From: Mammaliicoccus stepanovicii
GTDB lineage: Bacteria; Bacillota; Bacilli; Staphylococcales; Staphylococcaceae
Length of the DNA stretch: 64,000 bases
Assembly: GCF_002902525.1 (NCBI RefSeq)
Contig: NZ_PPQZ01000015.1
Coordinates: 62,001-126,000, forward strand
Direction of reading: 5' to 3'
Shown here: positions 8,887-18,438 of the stretch, in pieces
How positions within the stretch are numbered: the first letter of the stretch is position 1
How the letters are laid out: each line of letters opens with the position of its first letter
Notes under the pieces: generated by a model
The model's database searches: none
What the model was told of the DNA's origin: nothing
What the model saw: the letters and a program-made list of their open reading frames with translations, nothing else
Program-made: the position numbers and the translations under genes

Positions 8887-9762
8887 TTGAAGACAGGACG
8901 AATTATAAAGTCTATTAGTGGTGATTACTCTGTACAAACAGATGATGGTACTTATATTACGAAAGCGAGAGGGTTGTTTAGAAAAAACAAACAATCACCA
9001 GTTGTTGGAGATATCGTAGATTTTCAAGTTGAAAATGAAACAGGAGGTTATATACAACATATTCATGAGCGAGACAATATGTTGTTAAGACCGCCAGTGT
9101 CAAACATTGAGAAAGTAATTGTTGTCATGAGCGCAGTAGAACCTAAATTAAGTCAACAATTATTGGATCGATTTTTGGTTATCGTTCATTCTTATAACAT
9201 TACACCAATCATATGTATAACTAAAAAAGATCTATCAACTGAAATAGAGATTAAAGAAGTTGAGCATTTGTTAAAACAATATGAAGCAATCGGTTATGAA
9301 ACTCGATTTGTCGGAAATCATGACGATTTATCTGAAGCAATCAAGCCTTTAATAAATGGTATAATCGTATTAAGTGGTCAATCTGGTGTTGGAAAATCAA
9401 CTATGATGAATAGATTGTTTGAAGATTTAAATATTGAAACAAATAAAATTTCAAAAGCTTTAAATAGAGGTAAACATACGACGCGACATGTAGAATTATT
9501 TGAAATGGAACATGGATATCTCGCTGATACGCCTGGATTTAGTGCATTAGATTTTTCGCATATTGAAAAAGATGAACTCGCAGATTTATTTCCAGAATTT
9601 GAAAAGGTAAAACCAAATTGTAAATTTAGAAATTGTACGCATATAAATGAACCTAAATGTGCAGTGAAAGAGTTAATTAAAGACAGTTCATTTTATCAAT
9701 TAAGATATAAACATTATTTAACATTATTTGAAGAAATTCAAAATAGAAAGGTAAGATACTGA
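8887..9762 (+). CDS. rsgA: Ribosome small-subunit biogenesis GTPase RsgA
   Basis: Circularly permuted GTPase that assists late 30S maturation and is inhibited by (p)ppGpp. It has an N-terminal OB fold (about 1-70), then the G4 motif TKKD placed before the P-loop GQSGVGKST, the G3 motif DTPG, and a C-terminal zinc site C-x5-C-x-H-x5-C ([14 protein letters not shown]). Start is TTG 8887 behind aggtaggtg, giving MKTGRI as in S. aureus. Its stop overlaps the rpe start by one base. In S. aureus rsgA follows prkC directly, so here the 4.0-8.9 kb block separates the two. Confidence 0.97.
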   Translation: MKTGRIIKSISGDYSVQTDDGTYITKARGLFRKNKQSPVVGDIVDFQVENETGGYIQHIHERDNMLLRPPVSNIEKVIVVMSAVEPKLSQQLLDRFLVIVHSYNITPIICITKKDLSTEIEIKEVEHLLKQYEAIGYETRFVGNHDDLSEAIKPLINGIIVLSGQSGVGKSTMMNRLFEDLNIETNKISKALNRGKHTTRHVELFEMEHGYLADTPGFSALDFSHIEKDELADLFPEFEKVKPNCKFRNCTHINEPKCAVKELIKDSSFYQLRYKHYLTLFEEIQNRKVRY

Positions 9763-10409
9763 TGACTAAAATAGCACCTTCATTATTAGCATGTGATTTT
9801 TCAATCTTGAAAGAAGAAGTAAACAAAGTTAAAGAATCTGGCGCAGATATATTGCATTTTGATGTAATGGATGGTCAATTTGTGCCGAATATTTCAATAG
9901 GACTCCCAATATTAGAATCCTTACGAAAAAATACAGATATGATAATTGATACACATTTAATGATAAACGATCCAGAACAAATGATAGATTTATTCTGTGA
10001 AGCTGGCAGTGATATGGTATCAGTTCATATTGAAGCGACGCCTCACATTCACCGAGCTATTCAACAAATTAAAGCGCACAATAAACTTGCTGGTGTTGTA
10101 ATAAATCCAGGCACACCAGTTGAATTATTATCATCAATCCTAGCAGACGTGGATTTTGTACTTGTTATGACAGTTAATCCAGGATTTGGAGGTCAGTCAT
10201 TCATTGAAACAACATTAAACAAAATTTCATGGCTCAATAGTTATCGCCAAGAACATAACTTGAACTTTGAAATTGAAGTAGATGGTGGCGTAAATGAAGA
10301 AACAGGCGCTTTATGTAGAGAACAAGGTGCAGATATACTAGTTGCTGGTTCATATTACTTTAAACATGATGACTATAAGGAACCAGTTCTAAAATTAAAG
10401 GGTGAGTAA
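9762..10409 (+). CDS. rpe: Ribulose-phosphate 3-epimerase
   Basis: Interconverts ribulose 5-phosphate and xylulose 5-phosphate in the pentose phosphate pathway. TIM barrel of 215 residues with the family motifs SLLACDFS, FDVMDGQFVPN (metal-binding His/Asp region), DTHLMI, VNPGFGGQ and EVDGGVN. Start ATG 9762 shares one base with the rsgA stop. Its own stop shares a base with thiN, so rsgA-rpe-thiN form one coupled operon, as in staphylococci. Confidence 0.97.
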   Translation: MTKIAPSLLACDFSILKEEVNKVKESGADILHFDVMDGQFVPNISIGLPILESLRKNTDMIIDTHLMINDPEQMIDLFCEAGSDMVSVHIEATPHIHRAIQQIKAHNKLAGVVINPGTPVELLSSILADVDFVLVMTVNPGFGGQSFIETTLNKISWLNSYRQEHNLNFEIEVDGGVNEETGALCREQGADILVAGSYYFKHDDYKEPVLKLKGE

Positions 10410-11053
10410 TGGTGAAAGTAAAACTTTTATGTAGTTTGAGAAATATAGACACACAAATCTTGGAGGATCAAGATACAGATTGGATAGGTGTAGATAGAGG
10501 GACATTTGAACTTATCGAACATAATATTGTACCTATATCAGCTGTGGGAGACTTTGATTCAGTGAATGAAACTGAATTTGAGAAAATTAAACGAAAGGTA
10601 AAAGTCAATCCAGTAAAAAAAGAAAAAGATGATACCGATTTAGCACTTGCAGTTAATCTAGCTGTAGAAATGGGCTATTCTGATATTGAAATTTATGGTG
10701 CCACCGGTGGAAGGTTAGATCATTTCATGGGAGCGGTTCAAATTCTTACTAAACCTGAGTTTATTGAAAATGATTTGAACATTTCAATAATCGATCAACA
10801 AAATAATATTCAAGTATTAAAACCAGGAACTCATACTATGACTCAAGTAACAGGTATGAAATACATTTCTTTTATTCCATTAAATTCGAATATACGAATC
10901 AAACTTGATAACTTCAAATACGATTTGCCTTATACTACTTTGAAACAAGGCTCAACTTTAACGATTAGTAACGAATTTAAGGAAGAAGAAAAACACCCTA
11001 CCGTTACAGTTGAATTAGGGAATATATTAGTCATGCAATGTAAAGACAAATAA
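10409..11053 (+). CDS. thiN: Thiamine pyrophosphokinase
   Basis: Transfers pyrophosphate from ATP to thiamine to make thiamine diphosphate. N-terminal catalytic domain: GVDRGT, GDFDSV, the acidic KKEKDDTD substrate/metal motif, and GATGGRLDH. The C-terminal third is the beta-rich thiamine-binding domain (SFIPL and a run of short strands). ATG 10409 overlaps the rpe stop and has site agggtgag. At 214 residues it is the usual size. It is the last gene of the operon and ends at a shared terminator with rpmB. Confidence 0.95.
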   Translation: MVKVKLLCSLRNIDTQILEDQDTDWIGVDRGTFELIEHNIVPISAVGDFDSVNETEFEKIKRKVKVNPVKKEKDDTDLALAVNLAVEMGYSDIEIYGATGGRLDHFMGAVQILTKPEFIENDLNISIIDQQNNIQVLKPGTHTMTQVTGMKYISFIPLNSNIRIKLDNFKYDLPYTTLKQGSTLTISNEFKEEEKHPTVTVELGNILVMQCKDK

Positions 11054-11055
11054 AA

Positions 11056-11086
11056 AAAGAGAACCTTCCACACAAAGGTTCTCTTT
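11056..11086. terminator. Bidirectional terminator between thiN and rpmB
   Basis: A 12-bp perfect stem (aaagagaacctt / aaggttctcttt) has A-rich flank on the left and T-rich on the right, so it can stop transcription from thiN (+) and from rpmB (-). Confidence 0.85.
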
Positions 11087-11108
11087 ACTAATATGTGACT
11101 TATATTCA

Positions 11109-11297
11109 TTAAACGCGTGTAACTTTACCTGATTTAAGCGCACGAGCAGAAACCCATACACGTTTAGGTTTACCGTCAACTAAAATTCTAACTTTTTGTA
11201 AGTTAGCGTTCCAACGACGTTTGTTAGCATTTAATGCGTGAGAACGGTTATTACCTGTTCTAGCTTTACGACCTGTTACGAAACATTCTTTAGCCAT
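11109..11297 (-). CDS. rpmB: 50S ribosomal protein L28
   Basis: Small basic 62-residue ribosomal protein with the L28 signature near the N-terminus ([16 protein letters not shown]) and [20 protein letters not shown] in the second half. The zinc-type cysteine pairs seen in some L28 paralogues are absent, so this is the zinc-independent form. Strong ribosome site aaaggagg lies before ATG. It is a single-gene unit read against its neighbours, in the same place as in S. aureus, with its own promoter. Confidence 0.97.
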   Translation of the reverse strand: MAKECFVTGRKARTGNNRSHALNANKRRWNANLQKVRILVDGKPKRVWVSARALKSGKVTRV

Positions 11298-11355
11298 AAA
11301 TATCCTCCTTTAATGAAATATAAATACACATTTATTTACGTTTACACACTTTAAT

Positions 11356-11384
11356 AATATAACACGCTGAAGATGGCTATTCAA
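11356..11384 (-). promoter_or_regulatory. rpmB promoter
   Basis: On the minus strand TTGAAT (11384-11379), a 17-base spacer and TATATT (11361-11356) lie about 60 bases before the rpmB start codon. Confidence 0.65.
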
Positions 11385-11482
11385 TGATTTTTAAGAAAAA
11401 AACGAAAAAATAATGACAAATTTCGTTAAAAGTGTTTTAAAGTTCAATTTATTTGTTATAATGATATCTTGTGAAAACGTTC

Positions 11483-11502
11483 TATATAAAAACGTTTATA
11501 TA
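11483..11502. promoter_or_regulatory. Perfect 8-bp inverted repeat, candidate operator
   Basis: TATATAAA (11483-11490), centre AACG, TTTATATA (11495-11502). It lies between an upstream TATAAT (11457-11462) and the downstream promoter at 11514. The bases tgaaaacgttctat just before it (11472-11485) resemble a catabolite-response element with one mismatch to TGNAANCGNWNNCW. No regulator can be named from sequence alone. Confidence 0.4.
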
Positions 11503-11513
11503 ATGATGAATTC

Positions 11514-11543
11514 TTGCGATTTGAATATGATTTTAAGTATAAT
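11514..11543 (+). promoter_or_regulatory. Promoter for the asp23-like/fakA operon
   Basis: TTGCGA (11514-11519), an 18-base spacer and TATAAT (11538-11543), 65 bases before the start codon. Confidence 0.6.
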
Positions 11544-11608
11544 TAAACAGAACATATATGTATAAGTAAAAACACATATTAATATAAATATGTAGGAGGG
11601 ACACAATT

Positions 11609-11983
11609 ATGACATTAGAAATTACAAATGAGTATGGCAGTATAGATATTTCAAATGATGTAATAGCTACATTAGCCGGCGGTGCTGCTGTAGAATGTTA
11701 TGGAATTGTTGGTATGGCAAGTAAGCACCAAGTAAGAGATGGGATAGCAGAAATCTTAAGACGTGATAACTACACTAAAGGTGTAATTGTTTCTCAAAAT
11801 GAAGGTGTACTTGATGTAGATATGTATATTATTGTAAGTTATGGTACGAAAATTTCGGAAATAGCAAACAATGTCCAATCAGCTGTTAAATATACTTTAG
11901 AACAATCATTAAACTTAAAAGTCAATGCAGTAAATATATATATACAAGGCGTTCGCGTAATTAACGACGATGAGGAAGCATAG
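11609..11983 (+). CDS. Asp23/YloU-family envelope stress protein
   Basis: DUF322/Asp23 family protein of 124 residues, equivalent to B. subtilis YloU. It begins MTLEITNEYGSIDISNDVIATLAGGAAVECYGIVGM, with the family core GIVGMAS and a C-terminal LNVNAVNIYIQGVR-like strand. The exact role is unknown. Asp23 in S. aureus is tethered to the membrane by AmaP and linked to cell wall stress, but no amaP-like gene is present here. It always precedes fakA in this group and the two are separated by 15 bases. It has site gtaggaggg. Confidence 0.92.
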   Translation: MTLEITNEYGSIDISNDVIATLAGGAAVECYGIVGMASKHQVRDGIAEILRRDNYTKGVIVSQNEGVLDVDMYIIVSYGTKISEIANNVQSAVKYTLEQSLNLKVNAVNIYIQGVRVINDDEEA

Positions 11984-11998
11984 GGAGGCAATTACAGT

Positions 11999-13648
11999 AT
12001 GAAAAAGGTTGACGGCAAATTGTTTGCAGATATGATCATTCAAGGATCAGACAGTTTATCAAACAATGCAGATTTTGTAGATTCTTTAAACGTATTTCCA
12101 GTTCCAGATGGAGACACAGGTACAAATATGAATTTATCTATGTCTTCAGGAGCAACAGAAGTTAAATCACAAAACAGTGATCACATAGGTGAAGTAGGGA
12201 AAGTATTCTCTAAAGGATTATTAATGGGTGCTAGAGGTAATTCTGGTGTTATATTATCACAACTATTTAGAGGATTTTCAAAATCAATTGAGAATGAAAG
12301 TTCAATAGATGCTAAACAATTCGCTAAAGCTATACAAGCTGGTGTCAATACAGCTTATAAAGCCGTAATGAAACCTGTTGAAGGTACGATATTAACTGTT
12401 GCTAAAGCTTCAGGTGAAGCAGCTGTTAAATCTGCTGAAACAACTGATGACATTATTACAGTTATGGAAGCAATCATTGAAAAAGGGCAAGCAGCATTAG
12501 AAAACACACCAAATCAATTACCTGTACTTAAAGAAGTAGGCGTAGTAGATAGTGGTGGACAAGGTTTAATGTTTGTATACGAAGGCTTCTACGCTGCTCT
12601 AAAAGGTGAAAAGATTGAACCTAACAAAGAAAAAGTAGATACAGACGAATTTATTAATGATGACCATGATTTTGGTGGTGTAATGAGTACGGAAGATATC
12701 GTATATGGTTATTGTACAGAAATCATGGTTCGCTTCGGTAAAGATAAGAAACCATTTGATGAAGAGGAATTCCGAGAAGATATGAGTCAATTCGGAGACT
12801 CATTACTTGTTATTTCAGATGATGAAATCGTTAAAGTACATGTTCACTCTGAAACACCAGGAGAAGTGTTAACTTATGGTAGTCAATATGGTGAACTGAT
12901 TAAACTAAAAATCGAAAATATGCGTGAACAACATAGAGAAGTTTTAAGAAAAAGCGCAAACAAAAAAATCAAACAAGAACAACAAGAAGAAATTGAAACA
13001 GCTGTGATTACAATTTCTATGGGTGAAGGTATTACAAAATTATTTAAATCACTTGGTGCAACACATGTAATCAGTGGTGGACAAACGATGAATCCATCAA
13101 CTGAAGATATTGTTAAAGTTGTTAAACAATCTGGTTGCAAAAAAGCAATCATCTTACCTAATAACAAAAACATCATCATGGCTGCAGAACAAGTTGAGCA
13201 TTTAGTTGATATTCCTGTAGCGGTTGTAAATTCTAAAACAGTGTCTCAAGGTTTATCTGCAATGTTAAACTACAATGTTGAACAAACAATTGAAGAGAAT
13301 AAAAAACAGATGGAAGAAGCAATGAGCTTTGTTAAATCTGGATCAGTAACGTATGCTGTTAGAGACACAAATATAGATGGTATCACAATTAAGAAAGATG
13401 AATTCATGGGAATCAACGAAGGCAAGATTAAAGTAAGTGATTCTAATCATGTAGCAGTTAGTAAAAAACTAATTGATGATATGATTGATGAAGAAAGTGA
13501 AATTTTAACAATCATAAAAGGTGAAAGTGCCACTGATGAAGAAGTTGCGCAACTGGAATCATATGTTGAAGAAAAATATGAAGATGTTGAAGTGGAAGTT
13601 CATCAAGGTGATCAACCAATTTATTCTTTCTTATTCTCAGTAGAATAA
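11999..13648 (+). CDS. fakA: Fatty acid kinase, ATP-binding subunit FakA
   Basis: Phosphorylates exogenous or released fatty acids held by FakB proteins, giving acyl phosphates for PlsX/PlsY. The N-terminal DhaL/DAK2 domain (about 1-200) carries PDGDTGTN with the metal-binding aspartates and [13 protein letters not shown] middle region ([27 protein letters not shown]) and a C-terminal DegV-like half ([24 protein letters not shown]) complete it. At 549 residues it matches S. aureus FakA (548). Its regulatory role toward the SaeRS and SigB networks is known from S. aureus. It ends at a very strong terminator. Confidence 0.96.
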   Translation: MKKVDGKLFADMIIQGSDSLSNNADFVDSLNVFPVPDGDTGTNMNLSMSSGATEVKSQNSDHIGEVGKVFSKGLLMGARGNSGVILSQLFRGFSKSIENESSIDAKQFAKAIQAGVNTAYKAVMKPVEGTILTVAKASGEAAVKSAETTDDIITVMEAIIEKGQAALENTPNQLPVLKEVGVVDSGGQGLMFVYEGFYAALKGEKIEPNKEKVDTDEFINDDHDFGGVMSTEDIVYGYCTEIMVRFGKDKKPFDEEEFREDMSQFGDSLLVISDDEIVKVHVHSETPGEVLTYGSQYGELIKLKIENMREQHREVLRKSANKKIKQEQQEEIETAVITISMGEGITKLFKSLGATHVISGGQTMNPSTEDIVKVVKQSGCKKAIILPNNKNIIMAAEQVEHLVDIPVAVVNSKTVSQGLSAMLNYNVEQTIEENKKQMEEAMSFVKSGSVTYAVRDTNIDGITIKKDEFMGINEGKIKVSDSNHVAVSKKLIDDMIDEESEILTIIKGESATDEEVAQLESYVEEKYEDVEVEVHQGDQPIYSFLFSVE

Positions 13649-13654
13649 AAATAG

Positions 13655-13705
13655 ACATAAAAGACAACAATGTTAAATAATAAACGTTGTTGTCTTTTAT
13701 GTTTT
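13655..13705 (+). terminator. Long intrinsic terminator after fakA
   Basis: A 20-bp stem (13655-13674 / 13683-13702, one G-U pair) with a 8-base loop is followed by a short T run. Confidence 0.88.
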
Positions 13706-13711
13706 AAAACG

Positions 13712-13740
13712 CTTACAAAAGTGATTTGAGTTGTTATAAT
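13712..13740 (+). promoter_or_regulatory. Promoter of the serine dehydratase operon
   Basis: CTTACA (13712-13717), a 17-base spacer and consensus TATAAT (13735-13740), 37 bases before the start codon. Confidence 0.65.
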
Positions 13741-13777
13741 AGTATGGTGAAATCAAAATAGAAACGAGTGATAATTG

Positions 13778-14443
13778 ATGAAATATAGAAGTGTCTTCGA
13801 CATTATAGGTCCAGTTATGGTTGGGCCATCATCATCTCATACTGCGGGTGCAGTAAGAATAGGATTAATTGCGAGAGAGCTTTTTAATGGAAAGCCAGAT
13901 CACATTGATATATATTTATACGGTTCATTTATGGAAACATATAAAGGGCATGGTACAGACGTCGCTCTTGTTGGTGGTATTTTAGGGTATGATACGGATG
14001 ATGATAGAATTAAGACAAGTCTTCAAACGGCTGAAGAAAATGGTATAGATGTAAACTTTATTGAAATGTTTGAGGAAAGATCACATCCTAACACTGCAAT
14101 TATTAGTATGCGAAATAAAGAAATGGAAATTTCGGTTGAAGGCATTTCAATCGGTGGAGGTAAAGTAGAAATCGTCGCGATTAATGGATTCCGTATTGCG
14201 ATTAGTGGGAATTATCCAGCATTGTTAGTATTCCATAAAGATACATTTGGAACAATTGGGAAAGTCACAAATGTTTTCGGTGATAATCGAATTAATGTTG
14301 GGAGTATGCAAGTTGCACGTAAAGAAAAAGGCGATTTAGCTTTAATGACTTGCGAACTTGATGATGATATATCGGATGAAATACTTGAACAAATTAGAGT
14401 GATAGATGGTGTGCAGACGGTATCTCTAATGGGTGAATCATAA
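13778..14443 (+). CDS. sdaAB: L-serine dehydratase, beta subunit
   Basis: Regulatory subunit of the iron-sulfur L-serine dehydratase that converts serine to pyruvate and ammonia. The N-terminal domain has the conserved GPVMVGPSSSHTAGAVRIG. The C-terminal part (about 145-220) is an ACT domain with GTIGKVTNVFGDNRINVGSM. Start: an in-frame TTG at 13775 precedes ATG 13778; the ATG is preferred because the weak site acgagtg then has about 7-base spacing. The gene is followed after 14 bases by sdaAA. Confidence 0.94.
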   Translation: MKYRSVFDIIGPVMVGPSSSHTAGAVRIGLIARELFNGKPDHIDIYLYGSFMETYKGHGTDVALVGGILGYDTDDDRIKTSLQTAEENGIDVNFIEMFEERSHPNTAIISMRNKEMEISVEGISIGGGKVEIVAINGFRIAISGNYPALLVFHKDTFGTIGKVTNVFGDNRINVGSMQVARKEKGDLALMTCELDDDISDEILEQIRVIDGVQTVSLMGES

Positions 14444-14457
14444 AAGGAGGGTTTAAT

Positions 14458-15327
14458 ATGTTTCAGAGCGTTAAAGAACTAATTGAAATATGTGAAAGAG
14501 ATAATAAAAAAATATACGAAGTTATGATAGAACAAGAAATGCATGTTACAAAACTCTCTAGAGAAGACGTATATAGAAATATGGAACGAAACCTTGATAC
14601 TATGGAAAAAGCAGTTGAACGAGGCATTAATGGCGTTACATCAACAACAGGTTTGACAGGTATGGATGCAGTGTTATTACAAGACTATTTAGAAAGTGGT
14701 AAATCATTATCTGGCGACTTAATGATTGATGCTGTAAGTAAAGCAGTAGCTACAAATGAAGTGAATGCTGCAATGGGTAAAATATGTGCGACACCAACTG
14801 CCGGTTCTGCCGGTGTAGCACCTGGTGTATTATTTGCATTAAAGAAAAAATTAAACCCATCTCGAGAAGATATGATTAATTTCTTATTCACAACAGGTGC
14901 ATTTGGTTTTGTTGTCGCAAATAACGCATCTATATCTGGTGCTGCTGGAGGTTGTCAGGCAGAAGTAGGTTCAGCTGCGGCGATGAGTGCAGCAGCAACT
15001 GTTGAAATGGCTGGAGGAACACCTCAACAATCTGCAGAAGCATTTGCGATAAGTTTAAAGAATATGCTTGGTCTAGTCTGTGATCCTGTAGCTGGCCTAG
15101 TTGAAGTACCATGTGTAAAACGAAATGCAGCAGGTGCATCAAATGCCATTATATCTGCAGATATGGCTTTAGCAGGTGTCAAATCTAGAATACCGACAGA
15201 TGAAGTAATTGAAGCTATGTACAAAATAGGACAAACAATGCCTTCAGCACTTCGCGAAACAGGTAGAGGTGGTCTAGCTGGAACACCAACTGGAGAAAGA
15301 TTGAAACAAGAAATATTTGGTAACTAA
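14458..15327 (+). CDS. sdaAA: L-serine dehydratase, iron-sulfur alpha subunit
   Basis: Catalytic subunit holding an oxygen-sensitive 4Fe-4S cluster. Conserved stretches include ICATPTAGSAGVAPG, GAAGGCQAEVGSA (cluster cysteine), GLVCDPVAGLVEVPC (two more cysteines) and GTPTGERL near the end. At 289 residues it is slightly shorter than the S. aureus protein, the difference being at the C-terminus. Strong site aaaggaggg precedes the ATG. It lies downstream of sdaAB and ends at a strong terminator. Confidence 0.95.
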   Translation: MFQSVKELIEICERDNKKIYEVMIEQEMHVTKLSREDVYRNMERNLDTMEKAVERGINGVTSTTGLTGMDAVLLQDYLESGKSLSGDLMIDAVSKAVATNEVNAAMGKICATPTAGSAGVAPGVLFALKKKLNPSREDMINFLFTTGAFGFVVANNASISGAAGGCQAEVGSAAAMSAAATVEMAGGTPQQSAEAFAISLKNMLGLVCDPVAGLVEVPCVKRNAAGASNAIISADMALAGVKSRIPTDEVIEAMYKIGQTMPSALRETGRGGLAGTPTGERLKQEIFGN

Positions 15328-15343
15328 ATAAGAACATTATTTT

Positions 15344-15392
15344 CTAGGCTACTCATTTCCTGAAATTTATAGGAATTGAGTAGCCTAGTTTT
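15344..15392 (+). terminator. Intrinsic terminator after sdaAA
   Basis: An 18-bp stem with one mismatch (15344-15361 / 15371-15388) is followed by four T. No other feature is evident between this and the recG promoter. Confidence 0.85.
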
Positions 15393-15503
15393 GTTGAATT
15401 TTAAGATTATATCGTTTCGAATGAAATTGTCGTCCAACTTGTGGATTATGAAGGCAATTGGATGATGCTGTATAATCAAGGTTGTTTGAAAAATAGCAAT
15501 CTA

Positions 15504-15533
15504 TTGGTTAAACACGAATATTTGTTCTATAAT
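15504..15533 (+). promoter_or_regulatory. Probable recG promoter
   Basis: Consensus TATAAT (15528-15533) has a weak upstream TTGGTT (15504-15509) at 18 bases. It is 30 bases before the start codon. Confidence 0.45.
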
Positions 15534-15563
15534 TAAGATATTAATTAATCTAGGTGATAAATA

Positions 15564-17603
15564 ATGGGAAAGCAACATTTAATCTATACAGATCATACAT
15601 TACAAGAACTTAAAGGTGTAGGTCCTAAAAGTTTACAATTATTAAATGAATTAAATATACATACTTTAGAAGATTTGGTTCTATATTTACCAACACGTTA
15701 CGAAGATGAATCTGTCATTAATTTAAATGAAGCAACGGATGGAGATGTTGTAACTGTTACAGGTGAAGTTTATTCTAGCCCTACAGTCGCATTTTTTGGC
15801 AGAAATAAGTCGAAATTGACTTGTCATATGATGATAGATGGTGTTGCTGTAAAAGTAACTTTCTTTAATCAACCCTATTTAAAGAAACGATTAGTTATGG
15901 GAGAAACTGTAACTGTCAAAGGTAAATGGGAACAAAAAAAACAAGTTATTACCGGTCAAAAAGTAATGGCTGAACGTAGTGGAGGTGGTAATACACTTAC
16001 GCCAATATACCGATTGAAAGAAGGACTCAAACAAAAGCAACTCAATAAATATATTGAACAAGCTTTAAAGTTAGTAAATATAGATGAGTGGTTATCAGAT
16101 ACACTCATAAATAAATATAAATTGATGTCTTTAAAAGAAGTCATTCCTATTTTGCATAAACCGATAGAGTTCGAACAATTGAAGTTTGCACGTCGTACAT
16201 TCTCATTTAATGAATTGTTTTTATTTCAATTGAAAATGAAGTGGTTGAGTAAATTGGAAAAGGAATCAAATCAAATCGAAGGCTTAAACTATAATATCAA
16301 TGATGTGAAAAATTTTATTGATACGTTACCTTTTGAATTGACTGACGCTCAAAAAAATAGTGTGAATGAAATTTTTAGAGATTTGAAAGCGCCAATTAAG
16401 ATGCATCGTCTACTACAAGGTGATGTTGGGTCAGGGAAAACAGTTGTAGCTGCAATTGCCATATTTGCAATGTTTAATTCAGGTAAACAGAGTGCTTTAA
16501 TGGTCCCTACAGAAATATTAGCTGAACAACACGCTATAAGTTTGGATGAGTTGTTTAAAGGACAATTGAATGTCGCACTGTTAACAAGTTCAGTTAAAGG
16601 CAAGAAACGTAAATTGTTGCTTGAACAATTAAATGCTGGAGAAATAGACATTATCGTAGGTACACATGCACTTATACAAGATGACGTTGAATTTAATGAT
16701 ATTGGATTAGTTATTATTGATGAACAACATAGATTCGGTGTTAATCAACGTAAGAAATTACGTGAAAAAGGTGCAGATACAAATGTTCTGTTTATGACGG
16801 CAACGCCGATACCAAGAACGTTATCTATTTCAGCATTTGGAGAAATGGATGTTACGTCTATAAAACAGATGCCTAAAGGTCGTAAAGAAATTATTACATC
16901 ATGGGCGAAACACGATGAAATTGAACAAGTATTAAATCAATTAAATAGTGAAATAGTAAAAGGACAACAAGCATATGTTATTTGTCCCTTGATTGAAGAA
17001 AGTGAAGCATTAGATGTTCAAAATGTAGTGGCGATATATGAACAACTTCAAATTAAATTCGGTGCTGAAAAAGTAGGATTGCTTCACGGTAAGATGAGTT
17101 CAGAAGAAAAAGATCATATCATGGATAGATTTAGTCAAAATGAAATTGCTATCTTGGTTTCAACGACTGTAGTAGAAGTAGGGGTTAACGTACCAAATGC
17201 AACATTTATGATAATTTATGATGCGGATAGATTTGGCTTATCAACATTACATCAATTGAGAGGCCGAGTAGGACGTAGCCATCATCAAAGTTATTGTACA
17301 TTAGTAGCATCTCCTAAAACGGAAAGTGGCGTGGAGCGTATGCACATCATGACTGAGTCGACTGACGGATTTTATTTATCTGAAAGAGATTTAGAAATGC
17401 GTGGCCCAGGTGATTTCTTTGGTGTTAAACAAAGTGGTCTACCTGATTTCAGAGTTGCTAATATTGTTGAAGACTATAGAATGTTAGAAGTTGCACGAGA
17501 TGAAGCGGCAGAACTCGTTCAGTCAGGTGAATTCTTTGAACCAAAATACGATAAATTAAGGTTGCTTGTACAAGAATCAATGGAAGAACAAAATTTTGAT
17601 TGA
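15564..17603 (+). CDS. recG: ATP-dependent DNA helicase RecG
   Basis: Superfamily 2 helicase that regresses stalled forks and branch-migrates Holliday junctions. The N-terminal wedge domain (about 1-240) contains GVGPK and [11 protein letters not shown]. The helicase core carries Walker [10 protein letters not shown], the DEQH box, motif [11 protein letters not shown], and motif [11 protein letters not shown]. The C-terminal [18 protein letters not shown] is the family clamp motif. At 679 residues it is close to the 686 of S. aureus. In S. aureus fapR follows immediately, whereas here a sortase gene lies between. Confidence 0.97.
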   Translation: MGKQHLIYTDHTLQELKGVGPKSLQLLNELNIHTLEDLVLYLPTRYEDESVINLNEATDGDVVTVTGEVYSSPTVAFFGRNKSKLTCHMMIDGVAVKVTFFNQPYLKKRLVMGETVTVKGKWEQKKQVITGQKVMAERSGGGNTLTPIYRLKEGLKQKQLNKYIEQALKLVNIDEWLSDTLINKYKLMSLKEVIPILHKPIEFEQLKFARRTFSFNELFLFQLKMKWLSKLEKESNQIEGLNYNINDVKNFIDTLPFELTDAQKNSVNEIFRDLKAPIKMHRLLQGDVGSGKTVVAAIAIFAMFNSGKQSALMVPTEILAEQHAISLDELFKGQLNVALLTSSVKGKKRKLLLEQLNAGEIDIIVGTHALIQDDVEFNDIGLVIIDEQHRFGVNQRKKLREKGADTNVLFMTATPIPRTLSISAFGEMDVTSIKQMPKGRKEIITSWAKHDEIEQVLNQLNSEIVKGQQAYVICPLIEESEALDVQNVVAIYEQLQIKFGAEKVGLLHGKMSSEEKDHIMDRFSQNEIAILVSTTVVEVGVNVPNATFMIIYDADRFGLSTLHQLRGRVGRSHHQSYCTLVASPKTESGVERMHIMTESTDGFYLSERDLEMRGPGDFFGVKQSGLPDFRVANIVEDYRMLEVARDEAAELVQSGEFFEPKYDKLRLLVQESMEEQNFD

Positions 17604-17661
17604 CTTCAATATGAAAATTTTATAAATTAAAATTAACATATTTTGAGAGGTTGTTAAAAAC

Positions 17662-18282
17662 ATGAGATGGGTTTTAAGAATAATAGGCTTGTTATTAATT
17701 ATCACAGCGATAACAATATTCTTCTGGAATGATATTAGAACATACGTTACAGACAGAGTTAATGACAAAGTAATCACATCTTTTGAGAATAAAGAAGATA
17801 AAGTAGATATTAATCCAGTCGAATCATTTATAACGAAAACAGATACAAAACAAATTAAACTTGGAGATAACATGGTCGGCTATTTAAAAGTACCAGCTGC
17901 TGATATTAATGAACCGATTTTTAATGGTCCAGCTACAGAACAAAATTTAAAAAACGGACTTTCACTCGTTGATGAAGGTGAAAAATTATCCGAACAGAAC
18001 GTTGCAATTGCTGGTCATAGAGTAGAAGGAGCAGGCATACGCTTTAATTATTTAGATAGAGCGAAGATTGGGGATAAAGTAGAACTCATTACGTTAAATG
18101 GAACGAAGACTTACAAAATAAAGACCATTAAAAATGTTAAACCAACACAAGTTGAAGTATTAAATGAACATAAAGGTAAGCCAAATCAACTTACTTTAAT
18201 CACATGTGACACATATAATCCAGAAACTTTATTATTTGAAGAACGTATGATATATACTGCTGTAGAAGAGAAATCAGCTTAA
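17662..18282 (+). CDS. srtA: Class A sortase (SrtA)
   Basis: Membrane-anchored transpeptidase that links LPXTG surface proteins to the cell wall. An N-terminal membrane anchor (about 4-22) is followed by a variable stalk and a sortase beta barrel from about 65. The catalytic triad is visible: His119 (IAGHR), Cys182 (LITCDTY) and Arg195 (EERMIY). Acidic residues around 104-111 and Glu169 line up with the calcium site of S. aureus SrtA. The length (206) is identical and stretches such as KPNQLTLITCD match closely. The site agaggttg is 9 bases upstream of the ATG. In S. aureus srtA lies elsewhere. A second sortase outside the window cannot be excluded. Confidence 0.93.
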   Translation: MRWVLRIIGLLLIITAITIFFWNDIRTYVTDRVNDKVITSFENKEDKVDINPVESFITKTDTKQIKLGDNMVGYLKVPAADINEPIFNGPATEQNLKNGLSLVDEGEKLSEQNVAIAGHRVEGAGIRFNYLDRAKIGDKVELITLNGTKTYKIKTIKNVKPTQVEVLNEHKGKPNQLTLITCDTYNPETLLFEERMIYTAVEEKSA

Positions 18283-18290
18283 ATATAGCT

Positions 18291-18326
18291 AAACGAGTGA
18301 AAAAATTCATTTCACTCGTTTTTTTA
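18291..18326 (+). terminator. Intrinsic terminator after srtA
   Basis: An 11-bp perfect stem (aaacgagtgaa / ttcactcgttt) is followed by a run of T, separating srtA from the fapR operon. Confidence 0.88.
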
Positions 18327-18348
18327 TTGCGTTATTTGTTGAGTAATT

Positions 18349-18401
18349 TGATAGACACATGGTAGTATAGATAAGGTAGGTCATGATAGCAGGTGCTAAC
18401 T
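18349..18401 (+). promoter_or_regulatory. fapR leader with candidate promoter and imperfect FapR-like site
   Basis: The leader contains ttgata (near 18349), a good -35 box, but only weak -10 candidates follow. Downstream it has atagcaggtgctaac, which partly resembles the known FapR operator TTAGTACCAGGTACTAA but is not a full inverted repeat. FapR regulates its own operon in Bacillus and Staphylococcus, so a site is expected. The identification is tentative. Confidence 0.3.
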
Positions 18402-18438
18402 ATAGCTATAAGTACATAATAGAATGGATTTGGATGAA

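Larger units (their letters stand above)
11298..11608. other. Divergent control region between rpmB and the asp23-like/fakA operon
   Basis: This 311-base gene-free stretch holds the rpmB promoter on the minus strand and one or two plus-strand promoters. It also holds an 8-bp inverted repeat and short direct repeats, listed separately. No extra reading frame of merit was seen. Confidence 0.7.

Noticed and set aside
12599-13179. Minus-strand open frames opposite fakA
   Set aside because: They are antisense shadows of fakA with low-complexity hydrophobic translations and no ribosome sites.
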